Origin: Desulfomicrobium sp. ZS1
GTDB lineage: Bacteria > Desulfobacterota > Desulfovibrionia > Desulfovibrionales > Desulfomicrobiaceae
Length of the DNA stretch: 64,000 nucleotides
Direction: 5' to 3'
Assembly: GCF_024204645.1 (NCBI RefSeq)
Contig: NZ_CP100351.1
Coordinates: 248,001 to 312,000, forward strand
Under the pieces are notes generated by a model, which made no database searches, was not told the DNA's origin, and saw only the letters and a program-made list of their open reading frames with translations. Shown piece by piece: positions 8,599-17,400 of this stretch (positions are counted from its first letter, which is position 1; each line of letters begins with the position of its first letter). Made by a program: the position numbers and the translations under genes.

Positions 8599-9339
8599 TT
8601 ACTTGGGCTCGGTGCCGAACCATTTGATGTACAGTTCACGGTAGGCGCCGCTGTCTTTGAGCTTCTTGAGGGCTTCGTTGACCTTGGCGACCAGTTCGCT
8701 GCCCTTGGGGAAGCCGATGCCGTAGGACTGGCCCATGTACAGGGGACCGACGATCTTGGTCTGTTCCTTGCCCACGGTGCGCACGAATTCGGATATTACC
8801 GGGGAGTCGAAGATGACCGCGTCGGCTCCGCCGGCCATGAGTTCCATGAACATGGCGTCATTGTTGGGGAAGAGCTTGACTTCCTTGGCTCCGGCTTCCT
8901 TCTTGGCGAAATCTTCGCTGGTGGTGCCGAGCTTGGTGGCCACGATCTTTCCGGCCAGGCTTTTGACGTCGGTGATCTCGGCGTTGTCGGCCTTGACCAG
9001 GATCAGGAGGCCCGCATTGTAGTAGGGGTCGGAGAAGTCGACCACTTCGGCGCGTTCGGGCTTGATGGTGATGCCGGCAATACCGACGTCAATCTGGCCG
9101 GACTGCAGGCCGGGGATGATGCCGTTGAAGTCCATGGGCTGCAGGTCGTATTCCGCGCCGATTTCCTTGGCGATGGCGTCCCAGAGTTCCACGTCGAAGC
9201 CGGTGTGTTTGCCGCTTTCGGGGTCTTTGAATTCAAACGGCGGAAAATTGGTGTCCGTGGCCACGATCAGCTTTTTGGCTGAAGCGGTAGTCGCGCACAG
9301 GGCCAGGGCTAAAACGGCGAAAAGCAGGATGCGTTTCAT
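8599..9339 (-). CDS. Periplasmic amino-acid binding protein (GlnH/HisJ type, SBP_bac_3)
   Basis: The 246-residue protein captures a polar amino acid in the periplasm and delivers it to the permease. A Sec signal peptide is evident (MKRILLFAVLALALCATTASA, cut before KKLIVATD). The mature part has family motifs TNFPPFEF, GFDVELWDAIAKE, MDFNGIIPGLQSGQIDVGIAGITI and DFSDPYY. I start at ATG 9339, preceded by AAGGAGG five bases away; the frame is open further upstream but that part has no signal-peptide logic. It is the first gene of the operon. The ligand cannot be named from sequence alone. Confidence 0.92.
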   Translation of the reverse strand: MKRILLFAVLALALCATTASAKKLIVATDTNFPPFEFKDPESGKHTGFDVELWDAIAKEIGAEYDLQPMDFNGIIPGLQSGQIDVGIAGITIKPERAEVVDFSDPYYNAGLLILVKADNAEITDVKSLAGKIVATKLGTTSEDFAKKEAGAKEVKLFPNNDAMFMELMAGGADAVIFDSPVISEFVRTVGKEQTKIVGPLYMGQSYGIGFPKGSELVAKVNEALKKLKDSGAYRELYIKWFGTEPK

Positions 9340-9504
9340 GGAGCCTCCTTGGTATGGAATGAAAAAACGGGTTGGGCCACTATGGCGGAAAATCGTCCTT
9401 GCCATGGGCCAAAAAGCCGGAAAATGCAAGAAGGCTGTCGAAATCGGAATGGTTGGTTCGCTGAGCGGAATGGGTGTGGTGGTGCGTTTTTTGGAGATGA
9501 ATGC

Positions 9505-10318
9505 GTGGGGCGCGTGGCGGCGTGGTCCGGGCAAGGTCTGCCGGAACTCCTTCACTGGCCTCGTAATGCTTCCCGGCCTTGAGCTTTGGACATCTTTCGC
9601 GCTTCGTGCGGGGGGCGGCCGGGAAACAAACGATGCCCGGCTCAGTCAGACAGCCGACAGCCCTTGCCCGGACCACGCCGCCGCGCTTGAGGCGACTAGG
9701 AAGGGTGGTTGAGAAATATTGGGATCAGACAGAGCCGCTCCAACTCCCCTCCTGCCAAGGAGGGGTGCCCGAAGGGCGGGGTGGTTGCCTCTTCATGTGC
9801 GTGGGGCGCGCGTCGGCGCGATCCGGTCAAGGTCTGCCGGAACTCCTTCGCTGGCCTCGTAATGCTTCCCGGCCTTGAGCTTTGGACATCTTTCGCGCTG
9901 CGTGCGGGGGACGGCCGGGAAGCAAACGATGCCCGGCTCAGTCAGACAGCCGACAGCCCTTGCCCGGACCACGCCGACACGCTTGAGGCGACTAGGAAGG
10001 GTGGTTGAGAAATATTGGGATCAGACAGAGCCGCTCCAACTCCCCTCCTGCCAAGGAGGGGTGCCCGAAGGGCGGGGTGGTTGCCTCTTTATGTGCGTGG
10101 GGCGCGCGTCGGCATGGTCCGGGCAAGGTCTGCCGGAACTCCTTCGTGGGCCTCGTAATGCTTCCCTGCCTTGAGCTTTGGACATCTTTTGCGCTTCGTG
10201 CGGGGGACGGCCGGGAAGCAAACGATGCCTGGCTCAGTCAAACAGCCGACAGCCCTCGCCCGGATCACGCCGACACGCTTGAGGTGGTGCGGAAGGATGG
10301 TAGAGAAATGGACGTGTA
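9505..10318. repeat. Three tandem copies of a 296-bp palindrome-rich unit
   Basis: Units start at 9505, 9801 and 10097, exactly 296 bp apart; the third is cut short near 10318. Each unit holds nested inverted repeats. In unit 1 an outer pair of 21-bp arms lies at 9516-9536 and 9662-9682 (core GTGGTCCGGGCAAGG / CCTTGCCCGGACCAC). An inner pair lies at 9570-9578 and 9617-9625 (TTCCCGGCC / GGCCGGGAA). A separate hairpin, CCCCTCCT-GCCA-AGGAGGGG, follows. The arms have drifted between units. Open frames of about 99 codons occur in every unit, but 296 is not a multiple of three and they lack ribosome binding sites, so I do not call genes. The array lies between the 3' end of the glycyl radical enzyme gene and the promoter side of the amino-acid transporter operon. 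Confidence 0.9.
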
Positions 10319-10323
10319 AGGGG

Positions 10324-10343
10324 TGCAGGGGACGCGTCCCCTG
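10324..10343. terminator. Perfect 20-bp palindrome at the 3' side of the glycyl radical operon
   Basis: GCAGGGGACG-CGTCCCCTGC, 16 bp beyond the stop of the dehydratase gene. It can form a 10-bp hairpin in RNA, but no T-tract follows, so it may be an RNA-end stabiliser or a dispersed repeat and not a true terminator. Confidence 0.4.
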
Positions 10344-10358
10344 CCCGCCGGAGGCATC

Positions 10359-12719
10359 TTACGCCATTTCCTGTTCCGTGCGGCGGATGATTTCTTCCTG
10401 GTGGTCGAGGTCCAGATCGACGAAGTAGTCGCTGTAGCCAGCTACGCGCACCAGCAGGTTGCGGTGTTCGTCGGGGTTGGCCTGGGCCTCGCGCAGGGTT
10501 GCGGTGTCGACCACGTTGAACTGGATGTGGTGTCCGCCGAGGCGGAAATAGGTGCGGACCAGCTGCGCGAGCTTATCCAGGTCCTGATCGGATTTGAGCA
10601 CTCCGGGCAGGAAGCGTTGGTTGAGGAGGGTGCCGCCGGATTTGATCTGGTCCATTTTGGACAGGGACTTGACCACGGCGGTGGGGCCGTTTCTGTCCGC
10701 GCCGTGGGAGGGCGAGGTGCCGTCGGATTCGGGCAGGTGAGCGAGGCGGCCGTTGGCCGAGGCGCCGAGCATCTTGCCGAAGTAGACGTGGCAGGTGGTG
10801 GAGAGCATGTTCAGATGATAGCCTGTGCCTTTGGTGTTGGGGCGGCCGTCGATGGCGGTGAAGAGCGAGTCGTAGACGCGGCGCATGAGGTCGTCGGCGC
10901 GGTCGTCGTCGTTGCCGAAGAAGGGGGTTTTGTTCCAGAGTTTCAGGCGCAGGGCTTCGGAGTTTTTGAAATTGTCGCGCAGGGCGCTTGCGAGCTGGCC
11001 CATGGACACGGAGCCGGCGTCAAAGACGTGGGTCTTGATGGCCGAGAGACTGTCCGTGACCGTGCCGATGCCGCAGCACTGGATGTAGTTGGTGTTGTAG
11101 CGAGGTCCGCCGTTGTAGTAGTCGAGCCCTTTTTCGATGCAGTCCTGGATGACGGTGGACAGGAAGGGCGCCGGGGAATGGGCGGCGTACATGCGTTCGA
11201 TGTAATTGTTGACGCGAATCTTGAGGTCCACCACCCATTCAAGCTGGCGGGCGAAGGCGGCGTAGAGGTCGTCGAAGGTGGCGAAGCTTTCGGGCTCGCC
11301 GGTCCGGGGGCCGATCTGCTTGCCGGTCAATTGGTCGCGGCCGTTGTTTAGGGCCAGTTCCAGAATTTTGGGCACGTTCAGGTAGCCGGTCAGGATGTAG
11401 GCTTCCTTGCCGAAGGCCCCGGTTTCGATGCAGCCGGAGCAGCCGCCCTCGCGGGCGTCCTCCACGGTCTTTCCCACGCGCATCTGCTCCATGACCACGG
11501 CGTCGGTGTTGAAGATCGACGGGTAGCCGTAGCCGTTTCTGATGACCCGGGCGGCGGCTTTCAGGAAGCGGTCCGGGGTCTTCTGGCTGATGTGCACGCT
11601 GGTCTGGGGTTGCAGGAGCCTGAGTTCATCGACCACTTCGAGGATGAGGTAGGACAGTTCGCTGACCCCGTCGGAGCCGTCGCGCCTGAGGCCCCCGAGA
11701 TTGATGTTGGTGAAATCGTTGTAGGTGCCGCTTTCCTTGGCCGTGACCCCGACCTTGGGCGGGGCGGGATGGTTGTTGACCTTGATCCAGAGGCAGCAGA
11801 GCAGCTCCTTGGCGGTTTCGCGTGTCAGAGTGCCGTCGGCCAGACCCTGCGCGTAGAACGGGGCAAGGTGCTGGTCGAGGTGGCCGGGAGTCATGGCGTC
11901 CCAGCCGTTCAGCTCCGTGATGGTGCCCAGGTGCACGAACCAGTACATTTGCAGGGCTTCCCAGAAGTCGCGCGGGGCATGGGCCGGTACGTGCCTGCAG
12001 ACTTCGGCGATGCGGGTCAGCTCGGCCTTGCGCGCCGGGTCCGCTTCGGTCTTGGCCAGTTGCCAGGCCAGGTCGGCATGACGGTTGGCGAAGATGACCG
12101 CCGCGTCGCAGGCGATGTCCATGGCCTTGAGCTGTTCGGCCCGGTCCGAGGCCAGGGGGTCGCTTAAATAATCGAGGCGGGTCAGCCGCTCGGCGATGCG
12201 CTGCTTGAAGTCGAGCAGGCCCATTTCGTAGATCGTGCCGTCGAGGGCGGTGTGGCCCGGCGCGCGCTGCTCCATGAATTCGGTGAAGAGCCCGGCCTCG
12301 TAGGCGGTTCTCCATTCGTCCGGAATCCGGGAAAAGATGCGCTCGCGTATGGATCGGTTCGTCCAGTAGGGGATGACCTCGCGTTCGTAGGTCGCGATGT
12401 CGTTTTCCGAGACATGGTAGCTCGTCATGGGGCGGGTGGCCAGCACGCGCAGGTCTTCGGCAGAGTGACAGGTCAGTTCCGGAAAGGTCGGCACGCATTT
12501 GGGCCGGGGACCGCGCTCGCCGACGATGAGTTCGCCGTCGCCAAGGTAAATGGTTTTTTTCTCGCACAGGTCCTTGAAGACCAGGGCGCGCAGCACGGGC
12601 AGGGAGTGTTTGCCGTAATGTTCGCGGTAGAACGCGGTTTCGAGCAGGGCGCGTTCGATGGAGATGGACGGCGTGGCGGCGAAGCTCTCTTCGCGCAGGC
12701 GCTCTATTCTCTGATTCAT
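10359..12719 (-). CDS. hypD: Glycyl radical enzyme, trans-4-hydroxy-L-proline dehydratase type
   Basis: The 786-residue protein is a full-length glycyl radical enzyme. The thiyl-radical cysteine and catalytic glutamate are C430 and E432 in GCSGCIETGAFGKE. The radical glycine is G761 in VRVAGYSDYF. Each is exactly four residues before its counterpart in Clostridioides difficile HypD (C434, E436, G765), and D274 in NGWDAMTPG matches substrate-binding D278. Together with sequence similarity along the C-terminal half this favours trans-4-hydroxyproline dehydratase, which removes water to give pyrroline-5-carboxylate, over isethionate lyase or choline lyase. This hypD is unrelated to the hydrogenase maturation gene of the same name. 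The start follows directly on the activase stop, with GGAGGA inside the activase end. No pyrroline-5-carboxylate reductase gene is visible nearby. Confidence 0.85.
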   Translation of the reverse strand: MNQRIERLREESFAATPSISIERALLETAFYREHYGKHSLPVLRALVFKDLCEKKTIYLGDGELIVGERGPRPKCVPTFPELTCHSAEDLRVLATRPMTSYHVSENDIATYEREVIPYWTNRSIRERIFSRIPDEWRTAYEAGLFTEFMEQRAPGHTALDGTIYEMGLLDFKQRIAERLTRLDYLSDPLASDRAEQLKAMDIACDAAVIFANRHADLAWQLAKTEADPARKAELTRIAEVCRHVPAHAPRDFWEALQMYWFVHLGTITELNGWDAMTPGHLDQHLAPFYAQGLADGTLTRETAKELLCCLWIKVNNHPAPPKVGVTAKESGTYNDFTNINLGGLRRDGSDGVSELSYLILEVVDELRLLQPQTSVHISQKTPDRFLKAAARVIRNGYGYPSIFNTDAVVMEQMRVGKTVEDAREGGCSGCIETGAFGKEAYILTGYLNVPKILELALNNGRDQLTGKQIGPRTGEPESFATFDDLYAAFARQLEWVVDLKIRVNNYIERMYAAHSPAPFLSTVIQDCIEKGLDYYNGGPRYNTNYIQCCGIGTVTDSLSAIKTHVFDAGSVSMGQLASALRDNFKNSEALRLKLWNKTPFFGNDDDRADDLMRRVYDSLFTAIDGRPNTKGTGYHLNMLSTTCHVYFGKMLGASANGRLAHLPESDGTSPSHGADRNGPTAVVKSLSKMDQIKSGGTLLNQRFLPGVLKSDQDLDKLAQLVRTYFRLGGHHIQFNVVDTATLREAQANPDEHRNLLVRVAGYSDYFVDLDLDHQEEIIRRTEQEMA

Positions 12720-13640
12720 CTATCCTCCGATGCGGACTTCAAGCCCGCAGTGCTGCAAAATGTCCACGGCTCGGCCCACGTTGTCCGGATCGCTCTGCTT
12801 TATGGATTCACCGGGGTAGGGCAGGCCGAGCTTGGTGTATTTTCCCCGGGCAGAGGCATGGTAGGGGAGCACGTCGATACTGCGGATGCCCGGCAGGGAA
12901 GCGGCCAGAAGCCCGGTGCGGCGGATGTTCTCTTCGTCGTCGTTGAGGCCCGGAATGAGCGGCAGCCTGAGCGCGACCCGTGCTCCGGACTTTGCCAGCA
13001 GACGCAGGTTGGAGAGGATCAGGGCGTTGTCCACCCCGGTCAGGCGGCGGTGCGCGATGGGGTCCATGTGTTTTATGTCGAAGAGAAAAAGGTCCGTGTG
13101 TCGGGCCACCCGCGAGACTGTCGCGGCGCTGGCGAAACCGCTGGTGTCCACGGCGCGGTGCAGGTCCTGGCCTTTGCAGGCCAGAAGCATGGCTTCAAGA
13201 AAATCGGGCTGGGCCAGGGGTTCTCCGCCGGAAAACGTCACCCCGCCCTGATTTCCGGCGAAAAAGGGCGTTTCTTTTTCGATCTCGGCCATGACTTCGA
13301 GCACGGTCCATTTTCTGCCTACGGCTTCATGCGCCAAGGCCGGGCATACTTCGGCGCAGACGCCGCAAGCGGTGCAGGCGTCCTGGTTTCTGACGACGCC
13401 ATGGGGGCCGGGGCTCAACGCCCCTTGAGGGCACGCCGCCAGACACTCCCCGCAGCCAATGCATTTGCCCGGCACGGTGAGTATCCCGGGGGTCGCCGCA
13501 ATGCCTTCGGGGTTGTGACACCACAGGCAGGAAAGCGGGCAGCCCTTCAGGAACACGGTCACGCGCAGGTCCGGCCCGTCGTGCAGGGCGTAACGCTTGA
13601 TGGCGAAGATGACGCCGGAAGGGGAAGAGGTGGTCGGCAT
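12720..13640 (-). CDS. hypE: Glycyl radical enzyme activase (radical SAM)
   Basis: The 306-residue protein installs the glycyl radical on the dehydratase encoded directly downstream. The radical-SAM cluster motif CX3CX2C is seen as GCPLSCLWCHNPEG. Between it and the rest of the barrel lies a ferredoxin-like insert with two 4Fe-4S motifs (CIGCGECLAACPQGAL and CTACGVCAEVCP), as in most activases outside the PFL-AE group. GGVTFSGGEPL is the SAM-binding motif. I start at MPTTSSPSGVIFAIKRYALHDGP because it aligns with family N-termini; the ribosome binding site is poor. A Fur-like box lies 9-27 bases upstream. Confidence 0.9.
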   Translation of the reverse strand: MPTTSSPSGVIFAIKRYALHDGPDLRVTVFLKGCPLSCLWCHNPEGIAATPGILTVPGKCIGCGECLAACPQGALSPGPHGVVRNQDACTACGVCAEVCPALAHEAVGRKWTVLEVMAEIEKETPFFAGNQGGVTFSGGEPLAQPDFLEAMLLACKGQDLHRAVDTSGFASAATVSRVARHTDLFLFDIKHMDPIAHRRLTGVDNALILSNLRLLAKSGARVALRLPLIPGLNDDEENIRRTGLLAASLPGIRSIDVLPYHASARGKYTKLGLPYPGESIKQSDPDNVGRAVDILQHCGLEVRIGG

Positions 13641-13648
13641 TGGTAATT

Positions 13649-13667
13649 GATAATGAAAATCGTTAAT
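13649..13667. promoter_or_regulatory. Candidate Fur box before the glycyl radical operon
   Basis: GATAATGAAAATCGTTAAT matches the classical 19-bp Fur consensus GATAATGATAATCATTATC at 15 positions by my count. It ends nine bases before the activase ATG on the minus strand, so a bound repressor would block transcription. Iron control makes sense for enzymes needing three 4Fe-4S clusters, but this is inference. Confidence 0.5.
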
Positions 13668-13775
13668 TTTTTCAATGCGGAAAAGAAGAACGCTCCCGGG
13701 GAAATGCCGGAATTGGGCACGCTTGAAAAGAACGAAAAAAGACGTCATTTCCAAGGAAACTATTTAAATAAACTC

Positions 13776-13804
13776 TTGCCTCTTTTTTTTAAAATACGTA
13801 TTTT
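13776..13804 (+). promoter_or_regulatory. Possible sigma70 promoter for the RRM protein gene
   Basis: TTGCCT, 17 bp, then TATTTT, in an AT-rich stretch. It would give an untranslated leader of roughly 130 bases before the RRM gene. Match to consensus is moderate. Confidence 0.35.
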
Positions 13805-13939
13805 CCATAGCCATGTATCAACCATTCCGGTTGGTGCGTGGTACGAGGAGACGGGAAGGGTTTTGGCCCAAAGGCGCGACAGATCCGATGGGAGACTCAA
13901 CCTGGATTTTTCAGTTTTTTTACAGGAGACAAGTGCATC

Positions 13940-14209
13940 ATGTCGAAGAACATTTATGTCGGAAACCTGCCCTGGAGTGCCACCGAGCAGGACGTGGAAA
14001 CGCTGTTCGCAACCTACGGCCAGGTTGCAAACGTAAAACTCATTTCCGACCGTGAGACAGGCAGAGCCCGCGGATTTGGTTTTGTGGAAATGGAGAGCGG
14101 CGCTGAAGAAGCCATCGCCGCCCTGGACGGCGCCGATTACGGCGGACGTTCCCTGAAGGTCAACGAAGCCCGTCCCCGTCCCGAGCGTGAACGCCGGCCC
14201 AGATGGTAG
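13940..14209 (+). CDS. Small RRM-type RNA-binding protein
   Basis: The 89-residue protein is a single RNA-recognition motif. RNP2 is IYVGNLPW (residues 4-11) and RNP1 is ARGFGFVEM near residue 42, followed by a short basic tail RPRPERERRPRW. Such single-RRM proteins are common in cyanobacteria and deltaproteobacteria, where they are linked to cold or stress RNA metabolism. Start ATG 13940 follows AGGAG by about 11 bases. The long untranslated leader is typical of cold-responsive genes, but no regulatory fold was identified. A strong terminator follows directly. Confidence 0.9.
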   Translation: MSKNIYVGNLPWSATEQDVETLFATYGQVANVKLISDRETGRARGFGFVEMESGAEEAIAALDGADYGGRSLKVNEARPRPERERRPRW

Positions 14210-14228
14210 TCGCGTCGATCTGAGCCTT

Positions 14229-14259
14229 AAAAAAACCCTGCCTGGCAGGGTTTTTTTTT
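14229..14259. terminator. Bidirectional intrinsic terminator
   Basis: A run of seven A, CCCTGC-CTG-GCAGGG, then nine T. The T-tract ends the RRM transcript on the plus strand. The A-run acts as T-tract for the RND operon arriving on the minus strand. Confidence 0.9.
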
Positions 14260-14276
14260 GTCCGGCGGGCAGGGCG

Positions 14277-14456
14277 TTACTGGTCCTTTCCGGGCTCCGG
14301 GCCTGCATCCTCGTTTTCCTCTTCCGCCGGAAGAGGGTGCGGCACGCCTCAGGGGCGGCCTTTCATCAGACGTTCGCCGCTGCCCACCCCGTCCAGCCAG
14401 AACCAGCCCAGCGCTCCGGCCGTGGCGGCCAGCACAATCAGTACTCCAAGCTCCAC
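14277..14456 (-). CDS. Tiny membrane protein at the end of the RND operon; candidate selenoprotein (in-frame UGA)
   Basis: A GTG start nine bases after the RND pump stop, with AAGGAGG in front, opens a frame encoding MELGVLIVLAATAGALGWFW..., one clear transmembrane helix. The frame meets TGA at 14351-14349 after 35 residues (...LMKGRP), then continues in the same phase for 23 more codons (GVPHPLPAEEENEDAGPEPG..., acidic) to TAA. Twelve bases after the TGA lies a perfect 8-bp hairpin with loop GGC, which fits bacterial SECIS spacing and resembles the hairpin behind the UGA of the Hdr-like gene at 40048. So the product is either 35 residues or a 59-residue selenoprotein. Its position recalls small RND partners such as AcrZ, but I recognise no family. 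Confidence 0.5.
14318..14336 (-). other. SECIS-like hairpin behind the in-frame UGA
   Basis: On the minus strand CCTCTTCC-GGC-GGAAGAGG, an 8-bp perfect stem with a 3-nt loop. The first loop G is 21 bases after the UGA. Bacterial SECIS elements need a G among the first loop bases at roughly 16-37 bases from the UGA. Confidence 0.45.
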
Positions 14457-14465
14457 AACGCCTCC

Positions 14466-17400
14466 TTATTTGACCAGGGAGCGCCCGAAGCGCTTCAGGT
14501 CTTCCAGAATCATGTACAGGGACGGCACGATTCCCAAGGTGATGAAGGTCGAGAACACGATGCCGAATCCCAGCGACAGGGCCATGGGGATGAGGAACCG
14601 GGCCTGCCGGGATGTTTCCCAGATCATGGGCGCCAGCCCGCCAAAGGTCGTCACTGTGGTCAGCAGGATGGGGCGGAAGCGCTGCAAGCTGGCCTGGTGA
14701 ATGGAGGACAGGGCCGAATGCCCCAGACGGCGCTTGCCGTTGGCGCAGTCGATGAGCACCAGCGAGGCGTTGACCACCACCCCGGACAGGGCCACGATGC
14801 CGAAAAGCGAGACCAGGCTCAGGCTGTAGCCCATGAGCAGATGCCCGAAAATGGCGCCGACCACGCCGAACGGAATGCTGGTCATGATAATGAGGGGCTG
14901 CGCGTAGCTGCGCAGGGGGATGGCCAGCAGGGCGAAGATGCACAGGCTGCCCATGCCAAGCCCCAGCAAGAGCGCCCCGACCCCCTCTTTTATGTCGGCC
15001 TGCTTGCCTTCGAAGCTGAATTCCAGGCCCTGGTAGCGGTCCTGCAATCGCGGCAGGAAGTTGTCCCTGACGGAATTGATGATCGAGGCGGCTTCGGACG
15101 GAGGCGTCACGTCGGCGGTCACGGAGATGATGCGACGGCCATTGCGCCGCTCGATGCTGGTATAGGAATGTCCTTTGCTTACGTCCGCCACCTCGCGCAG
15201 CAGCACGCTTTTTCCGGCCGGAGTGCGCACCAGGAAGTCCTCGATATTCTGCAAGGAGATGCGTTCGTCCTCGGGTAGGCGGACCATGACCTTTATTTCA
15301 TTGCGGCCGCGCTGCTGGCGTAGGGCTTCCGCTCCGTAGAAGGCTGCGCGGATCTGGCGGGCCACGTCCTGGGAGGTCAGGCCCAGGCTGCGGCCTTCCG
15401 GACGGATGCGGAAATCGAGCTGGGTCTTTCCGGCGGAGAATCCGTCGTCGATATCCGAAACCTGGGCATAGGAGCCCAGCTCCTTGGCCAGATCCTCTCC
15501 CGCCTTTTCCAGAATCTGCGTCGAGCGGTGCGAAAGTTCGATGGTCAGAGCCGCGCCCGAACCCGGTCCGCCGCGATCCGATTCGAATTTGAGGTACTCG
15601 GCTCCGGCGATGTCGCCGACGCGCTCCCGCCACCGGTTGGTGAATTCCGTCGTGGACAGGGTGCGTTGTTCGGGCGGGGTCAGAAAGACGCGCACCGAAC
15701 CCTGATGCCCGCCGGAACTTGTGCCGACCTGGGAAAAGATGCCTTCGACCAGTTCCGCTCCGCCGTTTTCACGGGCCAGGTCGCCTGCGATGCGGACCAT
15801 GCGCTTGATGGCCGCCTCCGTGCGGGCCACCGGCGATCCGAAGGGCATGGCCAGTTCGACATAGGCGTAATCCGACTCGACCTTGGGGAACATGACGATG
15901 CCCATGCGCCCGCTGGCCACGTATCCCACCGTGGCGACAAGGACGGCCATTGCCACGGCCAGGGTCAGGTAGCGCAGGCGAATGGTCAGCATGAGCAGGG
16001 GCGAGACGACGGTGTTCACCATGTGCATGAACCAGGTGCTGAATTTGCCCTGCCATTTGTGCACGAAGGACAGCCAGGACCTGCCTCCTGACTTGAGGTG
16101 TCCGAGGTGGGAAGGCAGCACGAAGAGGCTCTCCACCAGCGAGATGATAAAGACGCTGACGACCACCGCCGGAAGTACGCCGAAAACCCGGCCCAGCACG
16201 CCGGGCACGAAGAGCATGGGCAAGAAGGCGACGACGTTGGTCAGCACCGAGAAGGTCACGGGCATGACCACCTCTCTGGCTCCGTTGGTGGCGGCCTTGA
16301 GGGGGGAGAGTCCCTGTTCCCTGTATTGGTATATGTTTTCGCCGACCACGATGGCGTCATCGACCACGATGCCGAGCGTGATGATGAAGGCGAACATGGA
16401 TATCATATTGAAACTCACCCCGAGTCCGGGAAGGATCAGAAACGACCCCATGATGGAAATGGGGATGCCCATGCTGACCCAGAAAGCGAGCCGGATTTCC
16501 AGGAACAGCGCCAGCAGGACAAAGACCAGACACAGGCCCATGAGGCCGTTGCGGGTCAAAAGGTCCATGCGTTGGCGAAAGATGTCGGAACTGTCGTTGC
16601 GCTTGGCGATGTGCACGCCCGGAGGCAGTATCTGGTTCAGGCGCTCCATGTGGCGCTTGACGGCGTCGGACACGGAGATGGGCGTCTGGTCGCCGACGCG
16701 GTAGATGTCGAGCAGGATGGCGGGCTGGTTGTTGTACAGGGCGTAGAGATCCGTGTCCTCGAATCCGTCGGTGATGCGGCCGAGGTCTTCCAGGCGGACC
16801 ACGGATCCTTCCGGAGTGCTGATGATGGGCAGCCCTGCGAATTCCTTGCCCAGTTCGCGGCGGTCCTTGACCCGAACCAGGATTTCCCCCTGCGCGGTCT
16901 TGACGCTGCCTCCGGGCAGTTCCAGTGCCGAGTTTCCGATGATTTCCGCCACTTCGCGCAGGGTCAGGCCATGGGCGCGCAGGGTGTCCTGGGAAATTTC
17001 AATGCCGATTTCAAGATCCCGGGCGCCGCTGAGGTCGATGCGGGTGATCTCCGGGTCTTGCAGGAGTTCGTCGCGCACGGTCTCGGCCATTTCGCGCAGC
17101 ACACTCTCCTGCAGGTCCCCGTAAACGGCGATGGACAGGGTCCGGCGCTGGTTCGAGGCGACGACCACTTTCGGGGTCTCGGTGTCTTCCGGAAAGGAGG
17201 AGATGCGGTCGACCTCGCCTTTGACGTCCTGGGCCAGGCGTTCCATGTCGGTCCCTTCCAGGGCCTCGATGGTGACCGTGCCCACGCCTTCCGTGGACGA
17301 GGACGTGACCTTTTTGATCCCGTCCAGCCCCGTGACCCGCTCCTCGATGGCCAGAACAATGCCCTTCTCGACCTCTTCCGGGCTGGCCCCGGGATAGGCT

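Noticed and set aside
9579-10428. Three similar open frames of about 85-99 codons in the tandem repeats
   Set aside because: The 296-bp period shifts frame in each copy, there is no ribosome binding site, and the frames follow from the repeat and its palindromes.
10323-11351. A 342-codon plus-strand frame opposite the glycyl radical enzyme
   Set aside because: Low-complexity Val/Gly/Ala composition; mirror frame of a gene with all catalytic motifs.
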